DNA of 40,854 nucleotides, from NCBI GenBank assembly GCA_964575335.1, contig CAZNPU010000030.1:1-40854 (forward strand). The letters run 5' to 3'. Below the pieces are notes generated by a model. The model saw only the letters and a list, made by a program, of their open reading frames with translations, ran no database searches and was not told where the DNA came from. Below, piece by piece: positions 6,979-14,366 of the stretch. A program made the translations under genes and the position numbers. Each line of letters starts with the position of its first letter. The stretch's first letter is position 1. The DNA comes from CAZNPU01 sp964575335. Its GTDB lineage: Bacteria > Planctomycetota > Phycisphaerae > Phycisphaerales > SM1A02.

Positions 6979-8142
6979 ATGCACGCCATGATTGATTTTG
7001 ACGCCTTGATCAGTGATCGCGCCCGAGCCGTGGACGTTTCGGGCATTCGACGAGTCTTTGAACTCGGCGCCAAACTCGCCAACCCGATCAACCTTTCGAT
7101 CGGCCAGCCGGACTTTCCCGTACCCGAGCCGCTGAAGCAGGCAGCAATCGACGCGATTCGAAATGATCGCAACGGTTACACGCTGACCCAGGGCGTGCCG
7201 GAGCTGCTGCAGGCAATCTCAGCACATCTTGAAGCGGATGTGGGATGGAAGACGCCTTCGGATGACCTGGGGCTTATCGTGACCTCTGGCACCAGCGGCG
7301 CATTGCTGCTGGCGTTCCTGGCGCTGCTCAACCCGGGCGATGAAGCGATCATCGGTGACCCGTATTTTGTGCTGTATCCGGCGTTGGGGCAGATGACTGG
7401 CGGGTCCATTGTGTACTGCGACACATATCCGGATTTTCGCCTCACTGCTGAGCGTGTCGAGCCGCTGATAACCAAACGCACCAAGCTGCTGCTGGTGAAT
7501 TCACCGGGCAATCCGTCGGGGGCGGTGCTGAGTGCGGCTGAGCTTCGGGACTTGGTCGATTTGTGCGAGCGACGGGGCGTTTTGCTGATTTCTGACGAGA
7601 TTTACGATCAGTTCACGTTCAGCGATGCCCTTGAAGACGGCAAGTGCCCAAGCCCGGCCCGAATGAGCGAGCATGTACTGCTGATCCGAGGGTTCGGCAA
7701 GACCTATGGCTGCACCGGATGGCGTTTGGGATATGTCGCTGGTCCCAAAGCAATCGTGCAGCAGATGCAGAAACTTCAGCAATATACGTTCGTGTGCGCA
7801 CCTTCCATGGCCCAGTTCGGAGCAATTGCTGCGTTTGATGTGGATATGAGCGATGCTGTCGCTGCGTACCAGCGCAAGCGCGACATGGTGATGGAGGCGT
7901 TTCGCGATGTGGCGCGAGTCGAGCAGCCCGGCGGCGCGTTTTACGCCTTTGTTGAAGTGCCGCCAGAGCTGGGCATGACCGCGTCAGCATTTGTCGAGCA
8001 GGCTATTGAACGCAACGTGCTGATTATCCCCGGCAAGGTGTTCAGCCGCCGCGACACGCATTTCCGGTTGAGCTTTGCAGTGGCCGATAAGGTTTTAGGC
8101 GAAGGGCTGGAGATTCTGGCGGGTCTGATGCGCCGGCGTTGA
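6979..8142 (+). CDS. PLP-dependent aminotransferase, class I/II
   Basis: Fold-type I aminotransferase of 387 residues, aspartate-aminotransferase superfamily. Visible landmarks: NLSIGQPDFPVPEPL near residue 36, NGYTLTQGVPELLQAI, the cofactor-binding TSGTSGALLLAFLALLNPGDEAI, NSPGNPSGAVLS, ISDEIYDQFTF, and GFGKTYGCTGWRLGYVAGP, in which Lys241 should form the Schiff base with PLP and the later Arg residue (FRLSFA) should bind the substrate carboxylate. The start at 6979 follows a GGAGGG ribosome site (6968-6973); an open extension of 14 codons upstream is Trp/Arg-rich and unlikely to be translated. Substrate cannot be assigned; aspartate/aromatic or alanine-type transaminases are closest. Confidence 0.92.
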   Translation: MHAMIDFDALISDRARAVDVSGIRRVFELGAKLANPINLSIGQPDFPVPEPLKQAAIDAIRNDRNGYTLTQGVPELLQAISAHLEADVGWKTPSDDLGLIVTSGTSGALLLAFLALLNPGDEAIIGDPYFVLYPALGQMTGGSIVYCDTYPDFRLTAERVEPLITKRTKLLLVNSPGNPSGAVLSAAELRDLVDLCERRGVLLISDEIYDQFTFSDALEDGKCPSPARMSEHVLLIRGFGKTYGCTGWRLGYVAGPKAIVQQMQKLQQYTFVCAPSMAQFGAIAAFDVDMSDAVAAYQRKRDMVMEAFRDVARVEQPGGAFYAFVEVPPELGMTASAFVEQAIERNVLIIPGKVFSRRDTHFRLSFAVADKVLGEGLEILAGLMRRR

Positions 8143-8322
8143 CTGACGCGGGATGTCGTCGAGTGTGGGATGTCGATTGTTCAGCCGCTGGGTTTGTGCT
8201 GCTGGCAACGTGCGGCTTGTGTCAGAATCGGCGAAAACTCCTGTTGCGCAGCCTGCTGCAACACAATTCTTTATGAATCGCATGGAAAGTGGTTGCTTCC
8301 GGCTGCGGAGTTCGCCATAGTA

Positions 8323-8423
8323 GAAACGGCCCAGAATGCCCTTGCAAATGAGAAAACTGGGGGAGCCGTTTCACGAGCCATCCACCCGCCGCCGATTTGG
8401 ACCTGTTCCGATCGGCGGTTTTT
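8323..8423 (+). ncRNA. Candidate small RNA or structured 3' UTR
   Basis: Hairpin arms GAAACGGC (8323-8330) and GCCGTTTC (8365-8372), continued by CCAG (8331-8334) / CTGG (8357-8360) with a GGGA bulge, are followed 16 nt later by an intrinsic terminator. The terminator is about 280 nt past the aminotransferase stop, which is far for a simple mRNA end. I do not recognise a known family (not SRP RNA, tmRNA, RNase P or an obvious 6S). The 5' end is unknown and no convincing promoter was found. Confidence 0.3.
8389..8423 (+). terminator. Intrinsic terminator
   Basis: Stem CCGCCGAT (8389-8396) / ATCGGCGG (8411-8418), 14-nt loop, then T5 (8419-8423). Well-formed on the plus strand; it ends whatever transcript passes through 8143-8388. 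Confidence 0.75.
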
Positions 8424-8661
8424 CAATTCTCTAATTGCTGTGGTGTATGCGCGGATCACCGGATGGTTTTTGAACATCCGTGAATACGCAAAAATGAGCA
8501 GGTGTCAGAACGCCTGCTCAAAGTGCGTAAGGCTAAAGCAGCAGATGTTGCGGATCACACGTGGTCCCCGGCTCTCCAGCAGTCAGTGATGCGATGAGAG
8601 AGCAGGAATAACGCAAGTGTGCTGCATGCACGGATATTCTTGGCCCAGCTTCACAAGAAAT

Positions 8662-8699
8662 GGCGAAGATCGCGCACGTGAAAGCACGCGATCTTCGCC
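8662..8699 (-). terminator. Hairpin terminator of the small lipoprotein gene
   Basis: Perfect 13-bp inverted repeat GGCGAAGATCGCG (8662-8674) / CGCGATCTTCGCC (8687-8699), 12-nt loop. On the minus strand it lies 14 nt past the lipoprotein stop and is followed by ATTTCTT, a modest T-tract. On the plus strand no T-tract follows. Confidence 0.65.
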
Positions 8700-8713
8700 A
8701 AGGCATCTGGTCT

Positions 8714-8896
8714 TTAGTTGCCGTCCGCCTGAGAGGTGGGGGCTGGGGCTGTGCTGCCTGGCGCTGGCACTGGAGCGGGGATGCTCTCGGGTGGACGTGG
8801 TCCGGTGGAGCCGCTGCCAGATGAATCGCCACCGCATCCCGTCAGAAGAAGGCAGAACGCGATCAAAGCAGCAACAGCAAAAGTGTTACGGATCAT
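8714..8896 (-). CDS. Small lipoprotein, Pro/Ala/Gly-rich
   Basis: A 60-residue secreted lipoprotein. The N-terminus MIRNTFAVAALIAFCLLLTGC is a type II signal peptide with lipobox LTGC; Cys21 would be lipidated after cleavage. The mature part is disordered: GGDSSGSGSTG followed by Pro-Ala-rich sequence ending in ADGN. Start choice: an AAAGGA ribosome site (8906-8911) suits ATG 8896 (9 nt spacing) better than the ATG at 8902. A promoter-like pair lies upstream and a 13-bp hairpin follows the stop. It resembles the small lipoproteins of the entericidin type in size and form, but no homology is claimed. Confidence 0.7.
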   Translation of the reverse strand: MIRNTFAVAALIAFCLLLTGCGGDSSGSGSTGPRPPESIPAPVPAPGSTAPAPTSQADGN

Positions 8897-8982
8897 GATC
8901 ATTATCCTTTCAAATTCAGTCCTGCGCGCAACTGATGTGTCGATGTGTCCAAGGATGGAGAAGTGCGGACACGCTTTGCGAT

Positions 8983-9012
8983 AATATAGCCAATCTGCAC
9001 TGTGCATCGCAA
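8983..9012 (-). promoter_or_regulatory. Candidate promoter of the lipoprotein gene
   Basis: On the minus strand TTGCGA (9012-9007) and TATATT (8988-8983) are separated by 18 bp. Transcription would begin near 8976, giving a leader of about 80 nt before the lipoprotein start. Confidence 0.4.
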
Positions 9013-9192
9013 GTATTGGCGGTGAGGCCTGGGAGTGTCATGGAACACCATTGTGTCATGCTTCAGCATAACGCATGAGAGACAGTGCACAGCATTGTCA
9101 GCGTGAAGTGCCTCCATTAAACCATACGCCCCTCTGTCGCTGCCGGTTTGCGCAGGCCGCATCCTGAAAAACGGCGTGTGAGTTTTGCAATC

Positions 9193-9228
9193 AAAAACCC
9201 CGTTGCCGCAACGTGATCAGCAACGGGG
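9193..9228 (-). terminator. Intrinsic terminator of the DUF971/thioesterase/glycosyltransferase unit
   Basis: On the minus strand CCCCGTTGC pairs with GCAACGGGG (plus-strand arms 9198-9206 and 9220-9228, 13-nt loop) and is followed by T5 (9197-9193). It lies about 135 nt past the glycosyltransferase stop. The rest of 8897-9361 holds the lipoprotein promoter region and nothing else I can identify. Confidence 0.75.
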
Positions 9229-9361
9229 CGGAGGGGAGAAAGATGTCCATTGAGTGTTCATAGTCGGCGTACAGCCGGCTTGATCGCCAATTTTTGCAGT
9301 TTTTTCGATATTTGCCGCTGAGATCAAATGATCCAAGTGTTTGTCAATGCAGAAGCTACAT

Positions 9362-10456
9362 TCAGGAGGCGGCAAACGGCAATGCGCCGCCGCTCACGGT
9401 GCGCTCGAATGTTTCCATCAATCGAGTAACCTGATCGCTGGATCGGTAGCTGGTTGCGATGAGCTTTCTGGCCTGCAGCCCGAGCTTGCGGGCAGCATCA
9501 GGATTCAGCAACAGTTCCTGTATGGCTGAGGCCCACGCGTGAGGCGTCAGTTGCTGCACGAATTGTGCTGTTTGGCCATCGATCAGAAAATCAAGCGCAG
9601 GGTGGGCGTTGGTGACGATCGGCAGGCCAAACGCCATCGCCTCCAGCACGATGGACCGGACCTGGCCGGTTCGTTCCGGCATGAGCAGCAGGTCGCAGCC
9701 GGTGAGCAGCGTGCGGTAATGCGACGCATCGGCAATGCTGGAGATGCGATTCAACAGCTCCAGGCGATCGCACTCGCGCCACACGTCATGTTCCAGCGGG
9801 CCGCGTAATTCAAGTAGAACCTGCAAGTCGGGGATGTGCGGCACAACCAGTTTGATGCCTTCAAGCAAGGTTCGATATGCCTGCTTCTCCCGGCAATTGC
9901 CAATGATTGCGGCGACGGGGATCTGATCCGGGCAGCGCTGTGGCTGATGGAGTTCCGCAGGCAGCGCAACGCCAATGTGCACAACGCTGATCAGTTCAGC
10001 AGGAACGCGCCGCTGCAGGGCTTCCGCTATCGGCCTGGTCGGCACGATATAGCCGGCAACCGGCGAATCGTCGCGCGGTGTCGGCACAAGGCGCACCTGC
10101 TCAATCGAATGCAGATCAAGAAGTACCGGACGATCGATGCATTTGCCCAAATCCATCGCCACCTGCCACGCAGTTTCGCCAACTGCATAGATCACGTTCG
10201 GCAGGTTTCGATCCATGATTTCAGCCAGTCGCGCTGCTCGGGTCCGCCGCATCCACGGCAGCACATCCATCGGCGTTTCGATGCGCGTCGCCAGCGCGAT
10301 GCGTTTTTCCCCTTCATCAAGCGTGTCGTCTGCGAGCGACTCGGGCACGATGCGAGTCAGTTGCATGCCCTCAGCCATCAGGCCGACGCAAAAGCGGTTG
10401 AGCATCAACTGCTCCTGCCGCAACCGATCTTCATCAATGACGATCGCTACATGCAT
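9362..10456 (-). CDS. GT4-like glycosyltransferase (GT-B fold)
   Basis: A 364-residue protein with the two-domain pattern of GT-B glycosyltransferases. The N-terminal half has the MHVAIVIDEDRLRQEQLML start and a central VIYAVGETAWQVA; the C-terminal half has AAIIGNCREKQAYRTLLEGIKLV, SHYRTLLTGCDLLLMPERTG and the nucleotide-sugar-binding SIVLEAMAFGLPIVTNAHPA, where the usual ExxxxxE reads R-S-I-V-L-E. Only the second Glu of that pair is clear. Donor and acceptor are unknown; it is probably involved in surface glycan synthesis. It begins 35 nt after the thioesterase stop, so it is likely cotranscribed. TAAAGT lies only 4 nt before the ATG, too close to be its own -10 for this start. Confidence 0.85.
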   Translation of the reverse strand: MHVAIVIDEDRLRQEQLMLNRFCVGLMAEGMQLTRIVPESLADDTLDEGEKRIALATRIETPMDVLPWMRRTRAARLAEIMDRNLPNVIYAVGETAWQVAMDLGKCIDRPVLLDLHSIEQVRLVPTPRDDSPVAGYIVPTRPIAEALQRRVPAELISVVHIGVALPAELHQPQRCPDQIPVAAIIGNCREKQAYRTLLEGIKLVVPHIPDLQVLLELRGPLEHDVWRECDRLELLNRISSIADASHYRTLLTGCDLLLMPERTGQVRSIVLEAMAFGLPIVTNAHPALDFLIDGQTAQFVQQLTPHAWASAIQELLLNPDAARKLGLQARKLIATSYRSSDQVTRLMETFERTVSGGALPFAAS

Positions 10457-10491
10457 ATCAACTTTAGCCCGCGGTGATGCCGCCGGACAAT

Positions 10492-10998
10492 CTATCGCTG
10501 CTCAGCCGGCGCTGACGCAGCAAGCGGCTGAAAACTTCGAATCATCTCGTCGCTGATTCGGCAGGGACGACGCGATGCAAGATCAACCAGCACCCACAAC
10601 GTTGCAGCGCGACAGACAACCGCGCGATCGGCGGGTCGGACGATGACATACTCACGCCACGACTTGACCTTCTTCATATCGCGCACCCAGGTTGCAATGA
10701 GCAGTTCATCGCCCAGCCACGTTTCGGCCAGATAGTCGATTTCATGTCGAGCGACAAACCACATGACGCCCTGTTCCAGCAGCAGCTGCCTTGTGAATCC
10801 CAGGCTGTCAGCGTGCAATTCAGCGGCACGGTCAAGCCAGCGCACGTATTCAATGTTCGATACATGCTCAATGACGCCGCTGAGTTGATCCGGCGTAACC
10901 CGCACGCTGCACACGAATGGACAGGAATGCGGCAGATCAAAGTCGCGAAGATCAGCTGCGCGGTCGCAGGGCGTCAGCACAGGAGGATTCCTACTCAC
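10492..10998 (-). CDS. Acyl-CoA thioesterase, YbgC/FadM (4HBT) family
   Basis: Hot-dog fold thioesterase of 168 residues. The family start is clear after a 25-residue extension: FVCSVRVTPDQLSGVIEHVSNIEYVRWLDRAAELHADSLG in pieces shows the V-x-x-x-D-x-x-G-x-x-x-x-x-x-Y-x-x-W layout, although the catalytic-Asp position reads TPDQLSGV. WFVARHEIDYLAETWLGDEL and ATLWVLVDLASRRPCRI complete the fold. It hydrolyses an acyl- or hydroxyacyl-CoA of unknown chain. GTG start at 10998 overlaps the stop of the DUF971 gene by 4 nt (GTGA), indicating translational coupling. Confidence 0.87.
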   Translation of the reverse strand: MSRNPPVLTPCDRAADLRDFDLPHSCPFVCSVRVTPDQLSGVIEHVSNIEYVRWLDRAAELHADSLGFTRQLLLEQGVMWFVARHEIDYLAETWLGDELLIATWVRDMKKVKSWREYVIVRPADRAVVCRAATLWVLVDLASRRPCRISDEMIRSFQPLAASAPAEQR

Positions 10999-11399
10999 TG
11001 CGGCGACTCCTCAATGGGCGGTTCCGACGGCGGTGACGGCGCGGTCTGGCCCGGGTCAATTTCCCGAAGATAACGCCAGGAGTAAATGCCGGTGTTGTGT
11101 CCATCTGAAAAGCGAATGCGGATGGCGTAATTGCCTACAAGTTCAGCATCAACGGCGACCAGCGGGCCGGTGTGTTGCGCCATGCTCGAGGGCAGCACCG
11201 TCAGCGGATTGCGCGCCATTTCCTCACGCAGCGCCTTGGCGTCGGCTGAGGGCGACATCTTACGCAGGTACGCGATCGGATAATGGCTCGATGTGCCGTC
11301 AGCCCACTGTATCGTCAGACCCTGGTCTTTTTTGAGATCGAGATGTACGGGAGGAGCGTCGATGGCAGTTCTCTTGATCAGATTGCAGTCGGAACACAA
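10995..11399 (-). CDS. DUF971 (GBBH-like N-terminal) domain protein
   Basis: A 134-residue protein built on the DUF971 domain: LTIQWADGTSSHYPIAYLR, then VDAELVGNYAIRIRFSDGHN and TGIYSWRYLREID. In many homologues a Cys-rich LRxxCPCAxC segment follows the first LR and may bind metal; here it reads LRKMSPSADAK, so those cysteines are absent, although two Cys occur at the very N-terminus (CSDC). A stop codon sits two codons upstream, so the start must be TTG 11399 or later; no ribosome site supports it. DUF971 proteins are often linked to Fe-S cluster or Mrp/Apc functions; no such partner is adjacent. A Pro/Glu-rich tail ends the protein. Confidence 0.75.
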   Translation of the reverse strand: MCSDCNLIKRTAIDAPPVHLDLKKDQGLTIQWADGTSSHYPIAYLRKMSPSADAKALREEMARNPLTVLPSSMAQHTGPLVAVDAELVGNYAIRIRFSDGHNTGIYSWRYLREIDPGQTAPSPPSEPPIEESPQ

Positions 11400-11566
11400 C
11401 GGTCAAACAGAACACAGATGTCTGGTGAGACAGAAAAGTGTATGACCGCCAGCAGCAGGGACGCTACACGATCCTGCAACGCAGCGAGTGCACAGACGGG
11501 CACGGAGTTTCCCCCGGCGTTGCGTGATGCTCGGGGGGGGCGGGCGCACAGGTTCGGGCACTTTGC

Positions 11567-11572
11567 TACATT
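11567..11572 (+). promoter_or_regulatory. Candidate -10 box of pyrF, leaderless spacing
   Basis: TACATT, preceded by TGC as in extended -10 elements, ends 7 nt before the pyrF ATG. No ribosome site or clear -35 is present. A G-run (11533-11540) lies upstream. Confidence 0.45.
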
Positions 11573-11579
11573 CTCGCCT

Positions 11580-12482
11580 ATGACTGCTGGTTTGTCGGAC
11601 CCGATTCCTGTTCATGCCGCCGATCGCCTTCTTGCTGCAATTGAGCGCAAGCGAGCGCCGGTGTGTGTGGGCATCGATCCGGTTCTTGAGAAGTTGCCGC
11701 ACAGCCTGCGTCGCAACGTGAATCAACCCAGCGATGCGGTTGGCGCGATCGCCGATTTCTGCGCAGGCGTGGTTGAAGCCGTTGCGCCGCATGTGCCGTG
11801 CGTGAAGTTCCAGTCTGCGTGCTTTGAGCGTTACGGATCAAGCGGTGTCGGTGCGCTAGAGCGGCTGATTACGTTCGCTGCGAAGTTCGATCTGCAGATT
11901 ATCCTCGACGCCAAGCGAGGCGATATCGGCATCTCGGCCGAGCACTATGCGGCTGCTGCATTTGATCCGAATCACCGCGCCGACTGGATAACGATCAACG
12001 CCTATCTCGGAGCCGACGGCATCCTGCCGTTTCTGCACAAAGCAGGCGGTGCGTTTGCACTGGTCCGCACGTCCAACCCCAGCGGCGATGCGATTCAGAA
12101 CCTGCGGCTGGAGGACGGACGGAGCGTCGCGCAAGCGGTCGGCCGTATCATCGCCGATATCGGCTCGCATACTGTTGGCGATCGAGGCTACAGCACTCTT
12201 GGCGCGGTGGTAGGAGCCACCAAGCCGGCCGATGCTGCCGCCTTGCGCGACATCATGCCGCAGCAGATTTTCCTTGTGCCCGGGTACGGTGTGCAGGGCG
12301 GCGGTCTTGATGATGTGTTGCCGTGCTTCAAATCCGATGGCACTGGGGCGATCATTACCGCCAGCCGCTCGGTGATCTATGCATTCGCTTCAGACGACCC
12401 GAACTGGTCCGCAAGCGTTGCCGATGCCGCGGCGCGCTTTGCGGACGACGTCGGCCGGGGCGTTGGGGGGCGTTTGCCGTGA
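11580..12482 (+). CDS. pyrF: Orotidine 5'-phosphate decarboxylase, type 2
   Basis: Last step of de novo UMP synthesis. The 300-residue product is of the longer type 2 (mycobacterial-like) subfamily: VCVGIDPVLEKLPHSLR near residue 24, CVKFQSACFERYG, the catalytic LQIILDAKRGDIG with the Asp-Lys-Asp triad, ITINAYLGADGI, LVRTSNPSG, VVGATKPADAAALR and the phosphate-binding end FLVPGYGVQGG. An open frame runs 99 codons upstream, but ATG 11580 gives the normal subfamily length and is preceded by a -10-like TACATT at 7 nt. Divergent from the DUF971 gene with 180 nt between. Confidence 0.95.
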   Translation: MTAGLSDPIPVHAADRLLAAIERKRAPVCVGIDPVLEKLPHSLRRNVNQPSDAVGAIADFCAGVVEAVAPHVPCVKFQSACFERYGSSGVGALERLITFAAKFDLQIILDAKRGDIGISAEHYAAAAFDPNHRADWITINAYLGADGILPFLHKAGGAFALVRTSNPSGDAIQNLRLEDGRSVAQAVGRIIADIGSHTVGDRGYSTLGAVVGATKPADAAALRDIMPQQIFLVPGYGVQGGGLDDVLPCFKSDGTGAIITASRSVIYAFASDDPNWSASVADAAARFADDVGRGVGGRLP

Positions 12483-12687
12483 TTGCCGGGCTGCTGCTGC
12501 GCAGCGTGACGATTCACGGCTTTGTTCCAAGCTCCCTGGCATATGAACGATCTTTCAGATGCGCAATGCGCAGCGGCTGTTTGATCGACCGGGCATTTCG
12601 TGGCCGATTCCCTTGGCTTACTTTCCTGACCGTCTTTCTTTTGAAGGCGGGTTTGGCGTTGCCATGTATTCTGGATAGCGTGATGCC

Positions 12688-14334
12688 ATGGACAGCGTGA
12701 AGGTTGCCATTCTGGTTTGCTTTGCGGCCCTGCTGGGCGTGCCGTTTTTGTTCCGGCCGGCCCAGCCGCCTCCGCCTGCTGATGCTGCGCGGCTCATCAT
12801 CATCACGCCGCATAACGAGCAGATTCGCTATGAGTTCGGCAGAGCGTTTGACGAATGGCATCAGCGCAACTTCGGCCAGCGAGTCAACGTCATCTACAAC
12901 GTGCCGGGTGGAACCAGTGAAATTCGCCGCATGCTTGAAGCGCAGTATCGCGCAGCGCTTGAATCTGGGCTGCCTTTGGGCGGCGATGCGGATCTGGTTT
13001 TCGGCGGCGGATCGTATGAGCACAGTCAGTTCTGCCGGCCGATTATCGTTGAAGTGGACGGCGAAGTGCGCCAGACCACCATCACCCAGCCGACGCAGTT
13101 CGATCAGCAATGGCTGGACGAGAGGTATGGCTCCAATGTGATCGGCAACGGCCAACTGTACCACCCCGAAGGCTACTGGTTCGGCACCGCGTTGTCGGGC
13201 TTTGGAATTGTGTACAACCGCGATGTGCTGCAGCAACTCAACGTACCCGAGCCGAACCACTGGGCCGATCTTTGCCACGCGCGTTTGCAGGGATGGGTTG
13301 CGCTGGTGAACCCGGGGCAATCCGGTTCGATCAAAACCACATTCGAATCAATCTTGCATCGACAGGGATGGCATGATGGATGGGCGATACTCCGCCGGGC
13401 TGCGGCAAACGCGCGGTACTTTTCCGCCAGTTCGCTGAAGCCGCCCACCGATGTGAGCCAGGGCAACGCAGCCATGGGCATGTGCATTGACTTCTACGGC
13501 CGATTTCAAGCCCAGGCGCTGAAAGATGCTGGCGATGCGGATCGGATTGGTTACGTCGACCCGCCCGGCGGCAGCACGATTGACGCCGACCCGGTTTCCA
13601 TGCTGCGCGGCGCGCCCAATCCCGAACTTGCCAGGCGGTTTATTCTGTTTTGTCTGAGCGATGAGGGGCAGGCGTTATGGCAATTTCCCCGGCGAAGCGA
13701 TCAAGGTCGCTCAGCAGACGCCGCAGCGAAAGCGGAAAGCGACGCTGCGGATAACGCCAAAGTACATCTTGGGCCTGAACGATACGAGCTTCGCCGATTG
13801 CCGATTGTGCGTTCGATGTACGACAGGCACTTTGATCGCTTCATTGATCAGGTGAACCCCTATGTGTTCGCCACAGCGGTGGAAAACGCCAATCCGCATG
13901 CGCGCGATCTGATTGTGCCGATATTCGCAGCAATGGCGATGGACACGCATCATGATCTGAAAGCGGCATGGCGGGCCATTGTGTCGCATCCGGCATATGA
14001 CGCGGCCGTACAGGCTGCCGGCGGGCGATTCCCCACGGCGGCGCATACCGATGACGCTGTATTGCACGAGATGCTGGTGCTGTTTGATGCGCTGCCGAGC
14101 GTCGATGGTCCCGACGGCGAAAAGTACTCGCTGGAGGATGAATCGGTGCTGGGTGAAATCCGTCGCGGGTGGATTCGCGGCGAGTGGGCAGGACATGGCC
14201 TCTGGCATGCGGAATCATCGCCGGCGGAGACCATGCGTAAACGATTTGGTGATTTCTTTCGCAGCAATTACGGGCGGATCGTCCAGTTGGCCGAAGAATC
14301 TGAGCGCTCTCGGCTTGCAGCAGTTGGCTCTTAG
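12688..14334 (+). CDS. Extracellular solute-binding protein with long C-terminal extension
   Basis: A 548-residue exported or membrane-anchored protein: hydrophobic segment at residues 5-22, then LIIITPHNEQIRYEFGRAF, typical of iron/spermidine-type periplasmic binding proteins. Further family pieces are NVIYNVPGGTSEIRRML, GDADLVFGGGSYEHSQF, YWFGTALSGFGIVYNRDVL, WVALVNPGQSGSIKTTFESI, GMCIDFYGRFQ and IGYVDPPGGSTIDADPVSM. The binding-protein core ends near residue 330; the remaining ~215 residues, including an Ala/Asp-rich linker and helices, are unusual. No ABC permease or ATPase gene is adjacent. No strong ribosome site was seen. Pyruvate kinase follows after 32 nt. Ligand unknown; ferric iron or an organic cation would fit the family. 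Confidence 0.85.
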   Translation: MDSVKVAILVCFAALLGVPFLFRPAQPPPPADAARLIIITPHNEQIRYEFGRAFDEWHQRNFGQRVNVIYNVPGGTSEIRRMLEAQYRAALESGLPLGGDADLVFGGGSYEHSQFCRPIIVEVDGEVRQTTITQPTQFDQQWLDERYGSNVIGNGQLYHPEGYWFGTALSGFGIVYNRDVLQQLNVPEPNHWADLCHARLQGWVALVNPGQSGSIKTTFESILHRQGWHDGWAILRRAAANARYFSASSLKPPTDVSQGNAAMGMCIDFYGRFQAQALKDAGDADRIGYVDPPGGSTIDADPVSMLRGAPNPELARRFILFCLSDEGQALWQFPRRSDQGRSADAAAKAESDAADNAKVHLGPERYELRRLPIVRSMYDRHFDRFIDQVNPYVFATAVENANPHARDLIVPIFAAMAMDTHHDLKAAWRAIVSHPAYDAAVQAAGGRFPTAAHTDDAVLHEMLVLFDALPSVDGPDGEKYSLEDESVLGEIRRGWIRGEWAGHGLWHAESSPAETMRKRFGDFFRSNYGRIVQLAEESERSRLAAVGS

Positions 14335-14366
14335 CCAGGAGCCGAAAGTTGAAGGCCGAAAGTACC

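Larger units (their letters stand above)
8143..8713. other. 571-nt non-coding region with several hairpins
   Basis: No supportable gene: the longest open frame (8170-8589, plus strand) is Cys-rich, has no ribosome site and runs through two hairpins and a terminator. Structures seen: a bulged hairpin at 8323-8372, a terminator at 8389-8423, CGGATG/CATCCG at 8460-8480, TGAGCAGG/CCTGCTCA at 8495-8520, and the 13-bp hairpin at 8662-8699. The density of stems suggests RNA-level function in part of this region. Confidence 0.55.

Noticed and set aside
8170..8589. 139-codon open frame after the aminotransferase gene
   Set aside because: No ribosome site, no family features, Cys-rich random-looking composition, and it crosses a good terminator and several hairpins.
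12476..12523. GCCGTGA/TCACGGC pair at the end of pyrF as a terminator
   Set aside because: The loop is over 30 nt and overlaps the stop codon; only TTT follows.
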